Source of the DNA: an uncultured Flavobacteriaceae bacterium
GTDB taxonomy: Bacteria; Bacteroidota; Bacteroidia; Flavobacteriales; Flavobacteriaceae
Direction: 5' to 3'
Assembly: GCA_947493535.1 (NCBI GenBank)
Contig: CANLRK010000006.1
Span: forward strand, 87,956 to 151,955
Length of the DNA: 64,000 nucleotides
Below, piece after piece: positions 54,260-61,876 of the stretch (position 1 is the stretch's first letter; every line of letters begins with the position of its first letter). A program made the translations under genes and the position numbers. The notes under the pieces are model-generated. The model saw nothing but the letters and a program-made list of their open reading frames with translations, ran no database searches and was not told the origin of the DNA.

Positions 54260-54964
54260 TTATTGATAACTATTATAAAGTTGTATATCTTGTCTAAAAC
54301 GCTTATTAAATTTTTCATTCCCTTTTAGTTCTTCTAAAACCTCTAATGGGATTTTTTTATTATTTGCATTTAACTTATTTGCTAATGAGATACTTTTGTT
54401 ATAACTCTCAAGTAAAACAACATTAAACTCACTTATCACATTTCTAGCCTCTTTTTTAGCATAAAAATTTTGGCTTCTAAAATGCCTATCTGATAAGCGA
54501 TCTGGGGTTTTTATAATCTTACGAATAAATTTTTCAAACGCAATTTCTCTTTTAAACTTAAACAGATTTGTTAAGCCTGAAGGGTCTTCATACATGATAT
54601 TTTTCCCCTTTTTAATATCTAAATAACACGAATAAGCCCTTTCATATGGATTCCTAATTACTATACACATTCGTTTCCCTTTACAAAACGCATGATATTT
54701 TTTTAAGCTATAAAAATACCTTCTTATAATCTTTTCTTGAGTTTCAATTGCTGGATCAACCTGGTGAATTTCAGGAAATTTGCTAATAAAACCAGGATTG
54801 TATAATCTTATCAAATCACGTTTTACGGTGGAACAACCTGATTTGGATATTATTGGATAAAACAAGTTCTTATCAATAACATAATATACCTCTATAGGAT
54901 CTACTAACCTTAAACCTACTATTACTTTTAAAAATTTAAACAGTGTTAAATTTCCTATTTTCAT
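54260..54964 (-). CDS. Carbohydrate sulfotransferase family protein
   Basis: 234 residues. Both PAPS-binding elements are visible: the 5'-phosphosulfate loop SKSGCSTVKRDL (40-51) and the 3'-phosphate motif RNPYERAYSCY (104-114). DRHFRSQ further on matches family-2 (HNK-1/chondroitin type) sulfotransferases. It would move sulfate from PAPS to a sugar hydroxyl. Standing at the edge of the glycosyltransferase cluster, it suggests that the surface glycan is sulfated. The cytoplasmic location is inferred from the lack of a signal peptide. Confidence 0.85.
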   Translation of the reverse strand: MKIGNLTLFKFLKVIVGLRLVDPIEVYYVIDKNLFYPIISKSGCSTVKRDLIRLYNPGFISKFPEIHQVDPAIETQEKIIRRYFYSLKKYHAFCKGKRMCIVIRNPYERAYSCYLDIKKGKNIMYEDPSGLTNLFKFKREIAFEKFIRKIIKTPDRLSDRHFRSQNFYAKKEARNVISEFNVVLLESYNKSISLANKLNANNKKIPLEVLEELKGNEKFNKRFRQDIQLYNSYQ

Positions 54965-55054
54965 TCACACAATTTTTCAGATGACTAATTAATATTTGAT
55001 ACAAATTTAATTTATTAAAACAACAACACATTAGTCCCCTATTATTTTTTAAAT

Positions 55055-55062
55055 TATTTTTG
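55055..55062 (+). promoter_or_regulatory. -7 box immediately before tsaC
   Basis: TATTTTTG is an exact TAnnTTTG match that ends 4 bases before the tsaC ATG, so transcription from it would start at or within about two bases of the start codon. Confidence 0.45.
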
Positions 55063-55066
55063 CGTA

Positions 55067-55627
55067 ATGCAAAATGAGATAAATAAAGCTTTAAAAATAT
55101 TACAACAAGGAGGCATCATACTCTATCCTACTGATACCGTATGGGGTATTGGTTGTGATGCCACAAATGAAGCCGCCGTAAAAAAAGTATACGACCTAAA
55201 AAAAAGGATTGACAGTAAGGCGCTTATTTGTTTAGTTGCCGATGAACGCATGTTATCAAAATATGTAAAACAAATTCCTGAAGCTGCATTAGATATTATT
55301 GAACTTGCTGAAAGTCCAACCACAATTATATATGATGATGCTCAGAATCTAGCAACAAACCTTATAGCAAAAGACAACACTATTGCCATACGCATACCTG
55401 ATAATGAGTTTTGTTTTCAATTATCACGCAAATTTAACGGAGCTATTGTATCTACATCGGCCAATATTTCTGGTCAACCTACCCCAAAAACCTTTTCAGA
55501 AATTAGCACCGATATTTTAAAAGGTGTAGACTATGTTGTAAATTCGCAGTTCGAAAAAAAGTCGTCCAAACCTTCTTCGATTATTAAGTTAACAAACTCA
55601 GGGTTGGTGACTATTATTAGAAAGTAA
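55067..55627 (+). CDS. tsaC: Threonylcarbamoyl-AMP synthase
   Basis: 186 residues, the short YrdC/TsaC form (no Sua5 extension). GGIILYPTDTVWGIGCDA, VYDLKKRIDSKAL and VSTSANISGQPTP are the family motifs. It makes L-threonylcarbamoyladenylate for the t6A modification at position 37 of ANN-decoding tRNAs. It abuts the CCA-adding enzyme gene (TAA directly followed by ATG), a tRNA-maturation pair. Confidence 0.93.
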   Translation: MQNEINKALKILQQGGIILYPTDTVWGIGCDATNEAAVKKVYDLKKRIDSKALICLVADERMLSKYVKQIPEAALDIIELAESPTTIIYDDAQNLATNLIAKDNTIAIRIPDNEFCFQLSRKFNGAIVSTSANISGQPTPKTFSEISTDILKGVDYVVNSQFEKKSSKPSSIIKLTNSGLVTIIRK

Positions 55628-57067
55628 ATGTCTGAAAAAACAAACTATAAAGAAGCCTTAAATAATTCTATATTTAAGGTAATTCAACAAGCTGCTAGCC
55701 TATTACAAATAGACAGTTATGTTATTGGTGGTTTTGTAAGAGACTTTCTTTTAAAAAGAGGTATTGCTAAAGATATTGATATTGTAGCCATTGGTAGTGG
55801 TATTGAACTAGCACAAAAAGTAGCTAGCTTACTACCACACAAGCCTAAAGTACAAGTATTTAAAACCTACGGTACTGCCATGTTGCGTACCGATGATATT
55901 GAAATTGAATTTGTAGGTGCACGTAAAGAATCTTATAATAAAGAAAGTAGAAATCCTGTTGTAGAAAATGGCACATTGAATGATGATCAAAATAGAAGAG
56001 ATTTTACCATAAATGCTTTAGCGTTAAGCCTATCAGAGCATAATTTTGGTAAACTACTTGATCCGTTTAATGGAAAAGTTCATTTATCAGAACAACTTAT
56101 AAAAACCCCATTAAATCCAAACGTCACATATTCCGACGATCCTCTACGCATGATGCGTGCCATAAGATTTGCTACACAATTAAACTTTAAAATTGAAGCA
56201 GCATCTTTACAAGCTATTTCAAAAAATAAAGAGCGAATCAAAATTATTACTAAAGAGCGTATTGTTGATGAATTACATAAAATAATGAATAGTTCAAAGC
56301 CATCAATTGGTTTTTTACTTCTAGAAGAAACTGGTCTATTACACTATATACTCCCAGAGCTTGTAGCTTTAAAAGGTGTTGATGAAGTTGAAGGACAACT
56401 ACATAAAGACAATTTTTATCACACTCTTGAAGTAGTTGATAATATTGCTAAAACTACCGATAATTTATGGTTACGCTGGGCGGCATTGTTACACGACATC
56501 GGCAAAGCTCCTACCAAAAAATTTAGTAAAAAAGTAGGATGGACATTTCATGGACATGAATTTGTTGGATCAAAAATGGTTTATCAGCTTTTTAAACGAT
56601 TGAAAATGCCATTAAATGACAAAATGAAATTTGTGCAAAAAATGGTTCGTATGAGTTCCAGACCTATCGTTATTGCCGATGATAAAACAACCGACTCTGC
56701 TGTACGTAGGCTGGTGTTTGATGCAGGTAATAATATTGAAGATTTAATGACACTTTGCGAAGCTGATATCACTACAAAAAACCCTAAAAAATTTAAAAAA
56801 TATCATCATAACTTTAAAATTGTTCGCAACAAGATAGTTGAAGTTGAAGAGCGTGATAAAATACGTAACTTTCAACCTCCCATTACTGGAGAAGAAATTA
56901 TGAACACCTTCAATTTAAAACCTTGCAAAGAAATAGGAGTTATTAAAGAAAGTATCAAAGAAGCCATACTTGATGGTATAATTAGTAATAATTATAACGA
57001 AGCAAAAGCATTAATGCTGAAAAAAGGAGTAGAACTAGGCTTAACCCCTAACGAGCCATTAAATTAA
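55628..57067 (+). CDS. cca: CCA tRNA nucleotidyltransferase with HD domain
   Basis: 479 residues. Class II nucleotidyltransferase head with SYVIGGFVRDFLL and the metal pair in AKDIDIVAIG. RRDFTINALAL and the DPLRMMRAIRFA segment follow. The HD domain has LLHDIGKAPTK at about residue 290. It adds CCA to tRNA 3' ends; the tRNA-Ser of this window does not encode CCA. It shares a transcript with tsaC and probably ctaA (20-base gap). Confidence 0.94.
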   Translation: MSEKTNYKEALNNSIFKVIQQAASLLQIDSYVIGGFVRDFLLKRGIAKDIDIVAIGSGIELAQKVASLLPHKPKVQVFKTYGTAMLRTDDIEIEFVGARKESYNKESRNPVVENGTLNDDQNRRDFTINALALSLSEHNFGKLLDPFNGKVHLSEQLIKTPLNPNVTYSDDPLRMMRAIRFATQLNFKIEAASLQAISKNKERIKIITKERIVDELHKIMNSSKPSIGFLLLEETGLLHYILPELVALKGVDEVEGQLHKDNFYHTLEVVDNIAKTTDNLWLRWAALLHDIGKAPTKKFSKKVGWTFHGHEFVGSKMVYQLFKRLKMPLNDKMKFVQKMVRMSSRPIVIADDKTTDSAVRRLVFDAGNNIEDLMTLCEADITTKNPKKFKKYHHNFKIVRNKIVEVEERDKIRNFQPPITGEEIMNTFNLKPCKEIGVIKESIKEAILDGIISNNYNEAKALMLKKGVELGLTPNEPLN

Positions 57068-57087
57068 TTGAGCTAAACAGAATACTT

Positions 57088-58104
57088 ATGAAAACAGACA
57101 ATAAAAAAGTTGTTTATTGGTTACTTACAGGCTGTATACTTATATTTATTATGGTAGTAGTAGGTGGTATAACACGTTTAACTCATTCTGGCTTATCTAT
57201 ATCTAACTACAAACTTATTAGTGGCACTATTCCTCCGCTTAACGAAACTGAGTGGCAAGCTGCTTTTGATTTATATAAACAATATCCTGAATATCAAAAA
57301 CTAAACAATCATTTTAATCTGCAAGATTTTAAAGATATATACTTCTGGGAATGGCTACACCGTGTTATTGGTCGTTTTATTGGTTTGGTGTTTTTTATTC
57401 CTTTTGTTTATTTTTTAGCTACCAAACAATTATCAAAACCTACAATTAAAAAAGCCATTGTATTATTGTTTATGGGTGCATTTCAAGGTTTTTTAGGTTG
57501 GTATATGGTGAAAAGCGGGTTAGTTGACAACCCAGACGTTAGCCACTATCGCCTTTCGGCACACCTTACAACAGCCTTTTTAACCTTTGCTTATACATTT
57601 TGGGTTGCTTTAGACTTAATGTTTCCTAACAGAAAAGATGTGAATATACAGCTGCGAAATTTTATTCGTTTTGCCTTTGCTCTTTTACTTATACAAATTA
57701 TTTACGGTGCTTTTGTAGCTGGACTTGATGCTGGTTTTATTCACAACCACTGGCCATTAATGAATGAAGGTAAATTTATGCATGAAACTGTTTATATTGA
57801 ACAAAACCCTGTTTATAAAAACTTTATTGAAGGGAAAAGTGGTGTACAATTCATACATCGTATGTTAGCTTATTTTGTAGTAGCCGCTATTGTTATAATA
57901 TGGATTAAAGCTAAAAAAAGTACCCTAAGCCATTGGCAACAAAAAGGTATTAACTACTTAATATTTTTAGTGTTATTACAATTTATACTAGGAGTTTCTA
58001 CCTTATTATTACACGTACCAGTGTGGTTAGGTGTAGCTCATCAAATAGGTGCGTTTTTTCTGCTTTCCGCAATGACTTTTACCCTACACCGTTTTACGAA
58101 ATAA
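57088..58104 (+). CDS. ctaA: Heme A synthase CtaA/COX15
   Basis: 338 residues with eight membrane segments. Motifs GGITRLTHSGLSISNYK, EWLHRVIGRFIG, SAHLTTAF, IHRMLAYF and AHQIGAFFLLSAMTFTLHR give the conserved heme-ligand histidines. It oxidises heme O to heme A for cytochrome c oxidase. It follows cca by 20 bases. The partner ctaB is not in the window. Confidence 0.94.
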   Translation: MKTDNKKVVYWLLTGCILIFIMVVVGGITRLTHSGLSISNYKLISGTIPPLNETEWQAAFDLYKQYPEYQKLNNHFNLQDFKDIYFWEWLHRVIGRFIGLVFFIPFVYFLATKQLSKPTIKKAIVLLFMGAFQGFLGWYMVKSGLVDNPDVSHYRLSAHLTTAFLTFAYTFWVALDLMFPNRKDVNIQLRNFIRFAFALLLIQIIYGAFVAGLDAGFIHNHWPLMNEGKFMHETVYIEQNPVYKNFIEGKSGVQFIHRMLAYFVVAAIVIIWIKAKKSTLSHWQQKGINYLIFLVLLQFILGVSTLLLHVPVWLGVAHQIGAFFLLSAMTFTLHRFTK

Positions 58105-58147
58105 AATAATTGTCGACTTTTGTCGTTTTAAAAAATTAATTTTAAGC

Positions 58148-58663
58148 ATGATATATCGTTTTAGAGTAATATTAGATGACCAAGAAGATGTTTTTAGAGA
58201 TATCGAAATAAAAGCTTCAGCTACCGCCGAAGATTTTAATAATGCTATTATACAAGCCTTTGGGTTTGATGGTGGTGAAATGGCTTCATTCTACATTAGT
58301 GACGAAGAGTGGAATCAAGGTGAAGAAATAGCACTATTTGATATGAATGAAGGAGAAAGTGATGTTCGTATCATGGCAGAAGCCTCATTAGATGATATCG
58401 TTTCAGAAAAAAATAGAAACCTTATTTATGTATATGATTTCTTTAGCATGTGGACGTTTCTTATTGAGTTAGCAGAAATAGCTGAACCTCAAGAAGGCAT
58501 TAGTTATCCTAACCTGATGTTTGCTCATGGTGTACTTCCCGATAGCCCACCAGATAAAGTTTTTGAAGCTGAAGAAGAAGATAATAATGGTTTTGACGAC
58601 TTTAACGACTTTGATGATTTAGACGACCATTCATTTGATAACTATGACGATTTATGGAATTAA
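58148..58663 (+). CDS. pRiA4b ORF-3-like acidic protein
   Basis: 171 residues starting MIYRFRVILDDQEDVFRDIEIKA, the pattern of the plasmid pRiA4b ORF-3/IS1096 TnpR-like family. The last 40 residues are nearly all Asp, Asn, Glu and Phe (NNGFDDFNDFDDLDD). The family name comes from plasmid and transposon relatives, but there is no mobile-element context here; this copy looks like a chromosomal gene. Function unknown. Probable transcription with the next gene (45-base gap). Confidence 0.82.
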   Translation: MIYRFRVILDDQEDVFRDIEIKASATAEDFNNAIIQAFGFDGGEMASFYISDEEWNQGEEIALFDMNEGESDVRIMAEASLDDIVSEKNRNLIYVYDFFSMWTFLIELAEIAEPQEGISYPNLMFAHGVLPDSPPDKVFEAEEEDNNGFDDFNDFDDLDDHSFDNYDDLWN

Positions 58664-58708
58664 TCCATAAATTGAACAAATAACAGTTTTACCTTAAAAA
58701 TAGTACCG

Positions 58709-59767
58709 ATGATTAATTTATACCAAACACATATAGAAAGTTTATCAATTCACAGAGTTGGTAACAAAAGTAAAGCTGAAGGAGCCTTTTTATCAAAAGA
58801 ACCTTATCAAATGGATGATGAATTAATGCCTCTATTAAAAGAGTTTTTCTTCAAACCATTTAGAGAAAAAGAAGAAAACTATTTTCAATTTACTAACGAA
58901 GTAGATGTTGAATTTAACGAACTACATAAAATAGTAACCGAGGTGTTTTTAAACCCAAACACTATACATGAGGCTTCTAAAAAGATAACTACGCATTTAT
59001 ATGATCAGTCCATGCATCCACATATAAAAAATGGCGAAGTATATGTAACCTATTTAAAAAACTTAGTTATTGACAATCAAAAAGTAGATGGTATAGGTAT
59101 TTTTAAAAGTGAATTACAACACGATTTTTTACAATTCAAAGAAAACGATGAAAGCCTAGATGCTATTTTACAACAAGGTGTTAATCTAAAAAAACTTGAC
59201 AAAGGTTGTATCATATTTAACATCGAAAAAGAAACAGGATATAAAATTCTATCTTCAGATTCAAATAAATACGATACTAAATATTGGTTAGAGCACTTTT
59301 TAGGGGTAGACGCCTTAGCAGACGACAACTTTTTTACTAAAAAGTATTTACAACTATGTCAGAATTTTGCAAAAGATGTAGTATTTCCTGCTGAAGACAA
59401 AAAAGAAGAAGTAATGTTCATGAACCGTTCTATGGACTATTTTGCAAAAAACGACAATTTTGAAGAAACCAACTTTTTAAATAATGTAATGGAAAACCCT
59501 GATTTAATTCCGGAATTCAAACATTACAAACAAGAAAAAGCCCCAAAATTCAACGTAGAAGATTTAACTGAATTCCCTATTTCTAACACGGCAGTTACTG
59601 CATCTAGGAAAAAAATAAAAAACGTAATCGACTTAGATACTAACATCCAAATTAAAATGGATTTTATTAACCCCGAATCTGCTGAAAAATTTGTGGAAAA
59701 AGGTTGGGATGAGGAAAAACAAATGTATTATTACCTAGTTTACTTCAACAAAGAACAAAAGGCATAA
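58709..59767 (+). CDS. 37-kDa nucleoid-associated protein (NdpA/YejK family)
   Basis: 352 residues, the length of the family. It starts MINLYQTHIESLSIHRVGNK. HPHIKNGEVYVTYLKNLVIDN and DGIGIFKSELQHDFLQF are typical central motifs, and the C-terminus ends VEKGWDEEKQMYYYLVYFNKEQ. It binds nucleoid DNA; detailed role unknown. It is followed by a strong terminator that closes the tsaC-to-ndpA run. Confidence 0.88.
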   Translation: MINLYQTHIESLSIHRVGNKSKAEGAFLSKEPYQMDDELMPLLKEFFFKPFREKEENYFQFTNEVDVEFNELHKIVTEVFLNPNTIHEASKKITTHLYDQSMHPHIKNGEVYVTYLKNLVIDNQKVDGIGIFKSELQHDFLQFKENDESLDAILQQGVNLKKLDKGCIIFNIEKETGYKILSSDSNKYDTKYWLEHFLGVDALADDNFFTKKYLQLCQNFAKDVVFPAEDKKEEVMFMNRSMDYFAKNDNFEETNFLNNVMENPDLIPEFKHYKQEKAPKFNVEDLTEFPISNTAVTASRKKIKNVIDLDTNIQIKMDFINPESAEKFVEKGWDEEKQMYYYLVYFNKEQKA

Positions 59768-59775
59768 CAACAAAC

Positions 59776-59812
59776 AAAAAAACATTCTAAAAATATTAGA
59801 ATGTTTTTTTTA
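59776..59812 (+). terminator. Terminator after the nucleoid-protein gene
   Basis: A perfect 15-bp stem (AAAAAAACATTCTAA / TTAGAATGTTTTTTT) with a 5-base loop and T-run. The remaining bases to 60000 are AT-rich with no gene seen. Confidence 0.9.
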
Positions 59813-60000
59813 TAATTACATCTTTATACTACTCTCTTTAGTAAGCTTTTGGGGCTTTAGCTAATGTCCTCATAGTAAGTTGGTTTCGTAATGTTAATTC
59901 AAATTTACATTTTTTTATTTTTCAACCAAATTTTTTTTCAAAAAAAATAGTGTAACAAAAAATGTTTACACTCGTCTTGTTTTTATAAGTAATATTAATT

Positions 60001-60903
60001 ATGCCTTCAACTATACTAACTGTCAACAATCTAAATAAAAAATTCAGTTCTATACATGCTGTAAAAAACTTATCCTTCACTATAGAAAAAGGAAATGTAT
60101 ATGGAATTTTAGGTCCAAACGGAAGTGGAAAATCTACAACATTAGGTATTGTATTAAACGTAGTAAATAAAACATCTGGAGATTTTTTTTGGTTTAACAA
60201 TTCTATTTCTACACACAATGCTTTAAAAAAAGTAGGTGCTATTATTGAACACCCTAACTTTTATCCATACATGACCGCAGAAGAAAACCTGAAACTAGTA
60301 TGTAAAATTAAAGGAATTCCTACAGCTAAAATTATTGAAAAATTGACACTTGTTGGCTTAATAGAGCGTAAGGATAGTAAGTTTCGCTCCTTTTCATTAG
60401 GAATGAAACAGCGCTTGGCTATAGCTTCTGCCCTATTAAACGATCCTGAAATTTTAATTTTAGATGAGCCTACTAACGGACTTGACCCACAAGGGATACA
60501 TCAAATTCGTTCTTTAATTACCAAAATTGCTGCAGAAGGCACTACTATTCTATTAGCCTCTCATTTATTAGACGAAGTAGAAAAAGTATGTTCACATGTA
60601 GTTATATTACGAAACGGACAAAAACTTTATGATGGTAGGGTTGATCAATTAATTGCTTCAAATGGCTTTTTTGAAGTAATGAGTACACAAAAAAATAAAC
60701 TAATTGATTTTTTAAAAAATCATGATGCATTTAACACTGTTAAGGATGAGGGGGATATAATTAAAGCTTTTTTAAATACTAATCTCGAAGCAGAAATATT
60801 AAACAAACAATTACTTGAACAGGACATTCCTCTTTCACACTTGGTAAAACGAAAAGAAAGTTTAGAAGAGCAATTTTTACAACTAACCAACAATAAAAAA
60901 TAA
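60001..60903 (+). CDS. ABC-2-type transporter ATP-binding protein
   Basis: 300 residues. Walker A GPNGSGKSTT (39-48), signature SLGMKQRLAIA, Walker B ILILDEPTNGLDP and the switch H in LLASHLLDEVEKV. The C-terminal 80 residues are the accessory domain usual in ABC-2 exporters. It pairs with the permease that starts three bases after its stop. The exported substrate is unknown. Confidence 0.94.
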   Translation: MPSTILTVNNLNKKFSSIHAVKNLSFTIEKGNVYGILGPNGSGKSTTLGIVLNVVNKTSGDFFWFNNSISTHNALKKVGAIIEHPNFYPYMTAEENLKLVCKIKGIPTAKIIEKLTLVGLIERKDSKFRSFSLGMKQRLAIASALLNDPEILILDEPTNGLDPQGIHQIRSLITKIAAEGTTILLASHLLDEVEKVCSHVVILRNGQKLYDGRVDQLIASNGFFEVMSTQKNKLIDFLKNHDAFNTVKDEGDIIKAFLNTNLEAEILNKQLLEQDIPLSHLVKRKESLEEQFLQLTNNKK

Positions 60904-60906
60904 CCC

Positions 60907-61734
60907 ATGATTCGTTTACTACAAATAGAGTTTCAAAAGCTATGGAAAAACAAAATGAGTAAATTCCTTATAATTATCTCATTCATCATTCCATTTTCTG
61001 TACTTATACTTTCTTCTATAAAAATTGATTTTTTTGGTTACTTCACTATTGACTTAGCACAAACAGGCATTTTTAACTTTCCTTTAATTTGGCATATTAT
61101 TCCGTTTTTTGCTAGTTATTTCAAACTGTTTTTTGCCTTAATTGTTGTGTCAATGATAGCTAACGAATATAGTAATAGAACTATCAAACAAAACCTAATT
61201 GACGGTTTGAGTAAAAAAGAATTTATACTTACAAAGTTTTATTTCATTCTTGTTTACACATTACTGAGTAGTTTGTTTATTGGGATTGCCACCCTAATTA
61301 TTGGATTAATTCACTCTGCTCATACCGATATCGAAGTGCTTTTCATCAATAGTGAGTTTGTTGCTGCTTATTTCTTTAAGTTATTAGGTTTTTTTAGCTT
61401 TTGCATGTTTGTTGCTATGCTCATAAAACGGAGTGCCTTCGCATTAGGAACATTAATAGTTATTGCTATTGCAGAGGTCATAATTTACGAAAACCTAAAA
61501 TGGAATTGGGCCAACGATGTTATTGCCGAAAACATAATGATGTTTGCTCCTTTTACTGCGTTATACAATTTAATAAATCAGCCAATACAACGTATTGTGA
61601 TGATTTCAAGCCCTGATAAAACAAACTTAATGTACGACTATGCGGTGCATTGGCATGAAATAGTTATTGTATGTGTTTGGACATTTTTATTCACTTACGG
61701 CTCTTATATTTTACTTAAAAATCGTGACTTATAA
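60907..61734 (+). CDS. ABC-2-type transporter permease
   Basis: 275 residues with six predicted membrane segments (ABC-2 type). The N-terminus MIRLLQIEFQKLWKNKMSKF is typical, and EYSNRTIKQNLIDGLSKKEFILTKF is the cytoplasmic coupling loop of this group. It forms the channel with the ATP-binding protein three bases upstream. Substrate unknown; many such pairs export small molecules or proteins. Confidence 0.92.
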   Translation: MIRLLQIEFQKLWKNKMSKFLIIISFIIPFSVLILSSIKIDFFGYFTIDLAQTGIFNFPLIWHIIPFFASYFKLFFALIVVSMIANEYSNRTIKQNLIDGLSKKEFILTKFYFILVYTLLSSLFIGIATLIIGLIHSAHTDIEVLFINSEFVAAYFFKLLGFFSFCMFVAMLIKRSAFALGTLIVIAIAEVIIYENLKWNWANDVIAENIMMFAPFTALYNLINQPIQRIVMISSPDKTNLMYDYAVHWHEIVIVCVWTFLFTYGSYILLKNRDL

Positions 61735-61876
61735 CAAAGTACAAGTCTGCTAAAGTTTTTTAACTAAACCCAAAGCTAAATTGCTTTTATTTTTTGCTTT
61801 TTACTGGTAGGGTATTTACCTTGCAATCCGTTACTAAAAAGAGTAATGATTTCAACCTACGTGATTAAAAAACAAC

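Noticed and set aside
58148..58663. Mobile element suggested by the pRiA4b ORF-3/IS1096 TnpR family name
   Set aside because: No transposase, inverted repeats or target duplications are seen; the neighbours are housekeeping genes.
61735..61876. Possible small RNA or promoter before the adhesin gene
   Set aside because: No clear -33/-7 pair, hairpin with T-run or coding frame was found.
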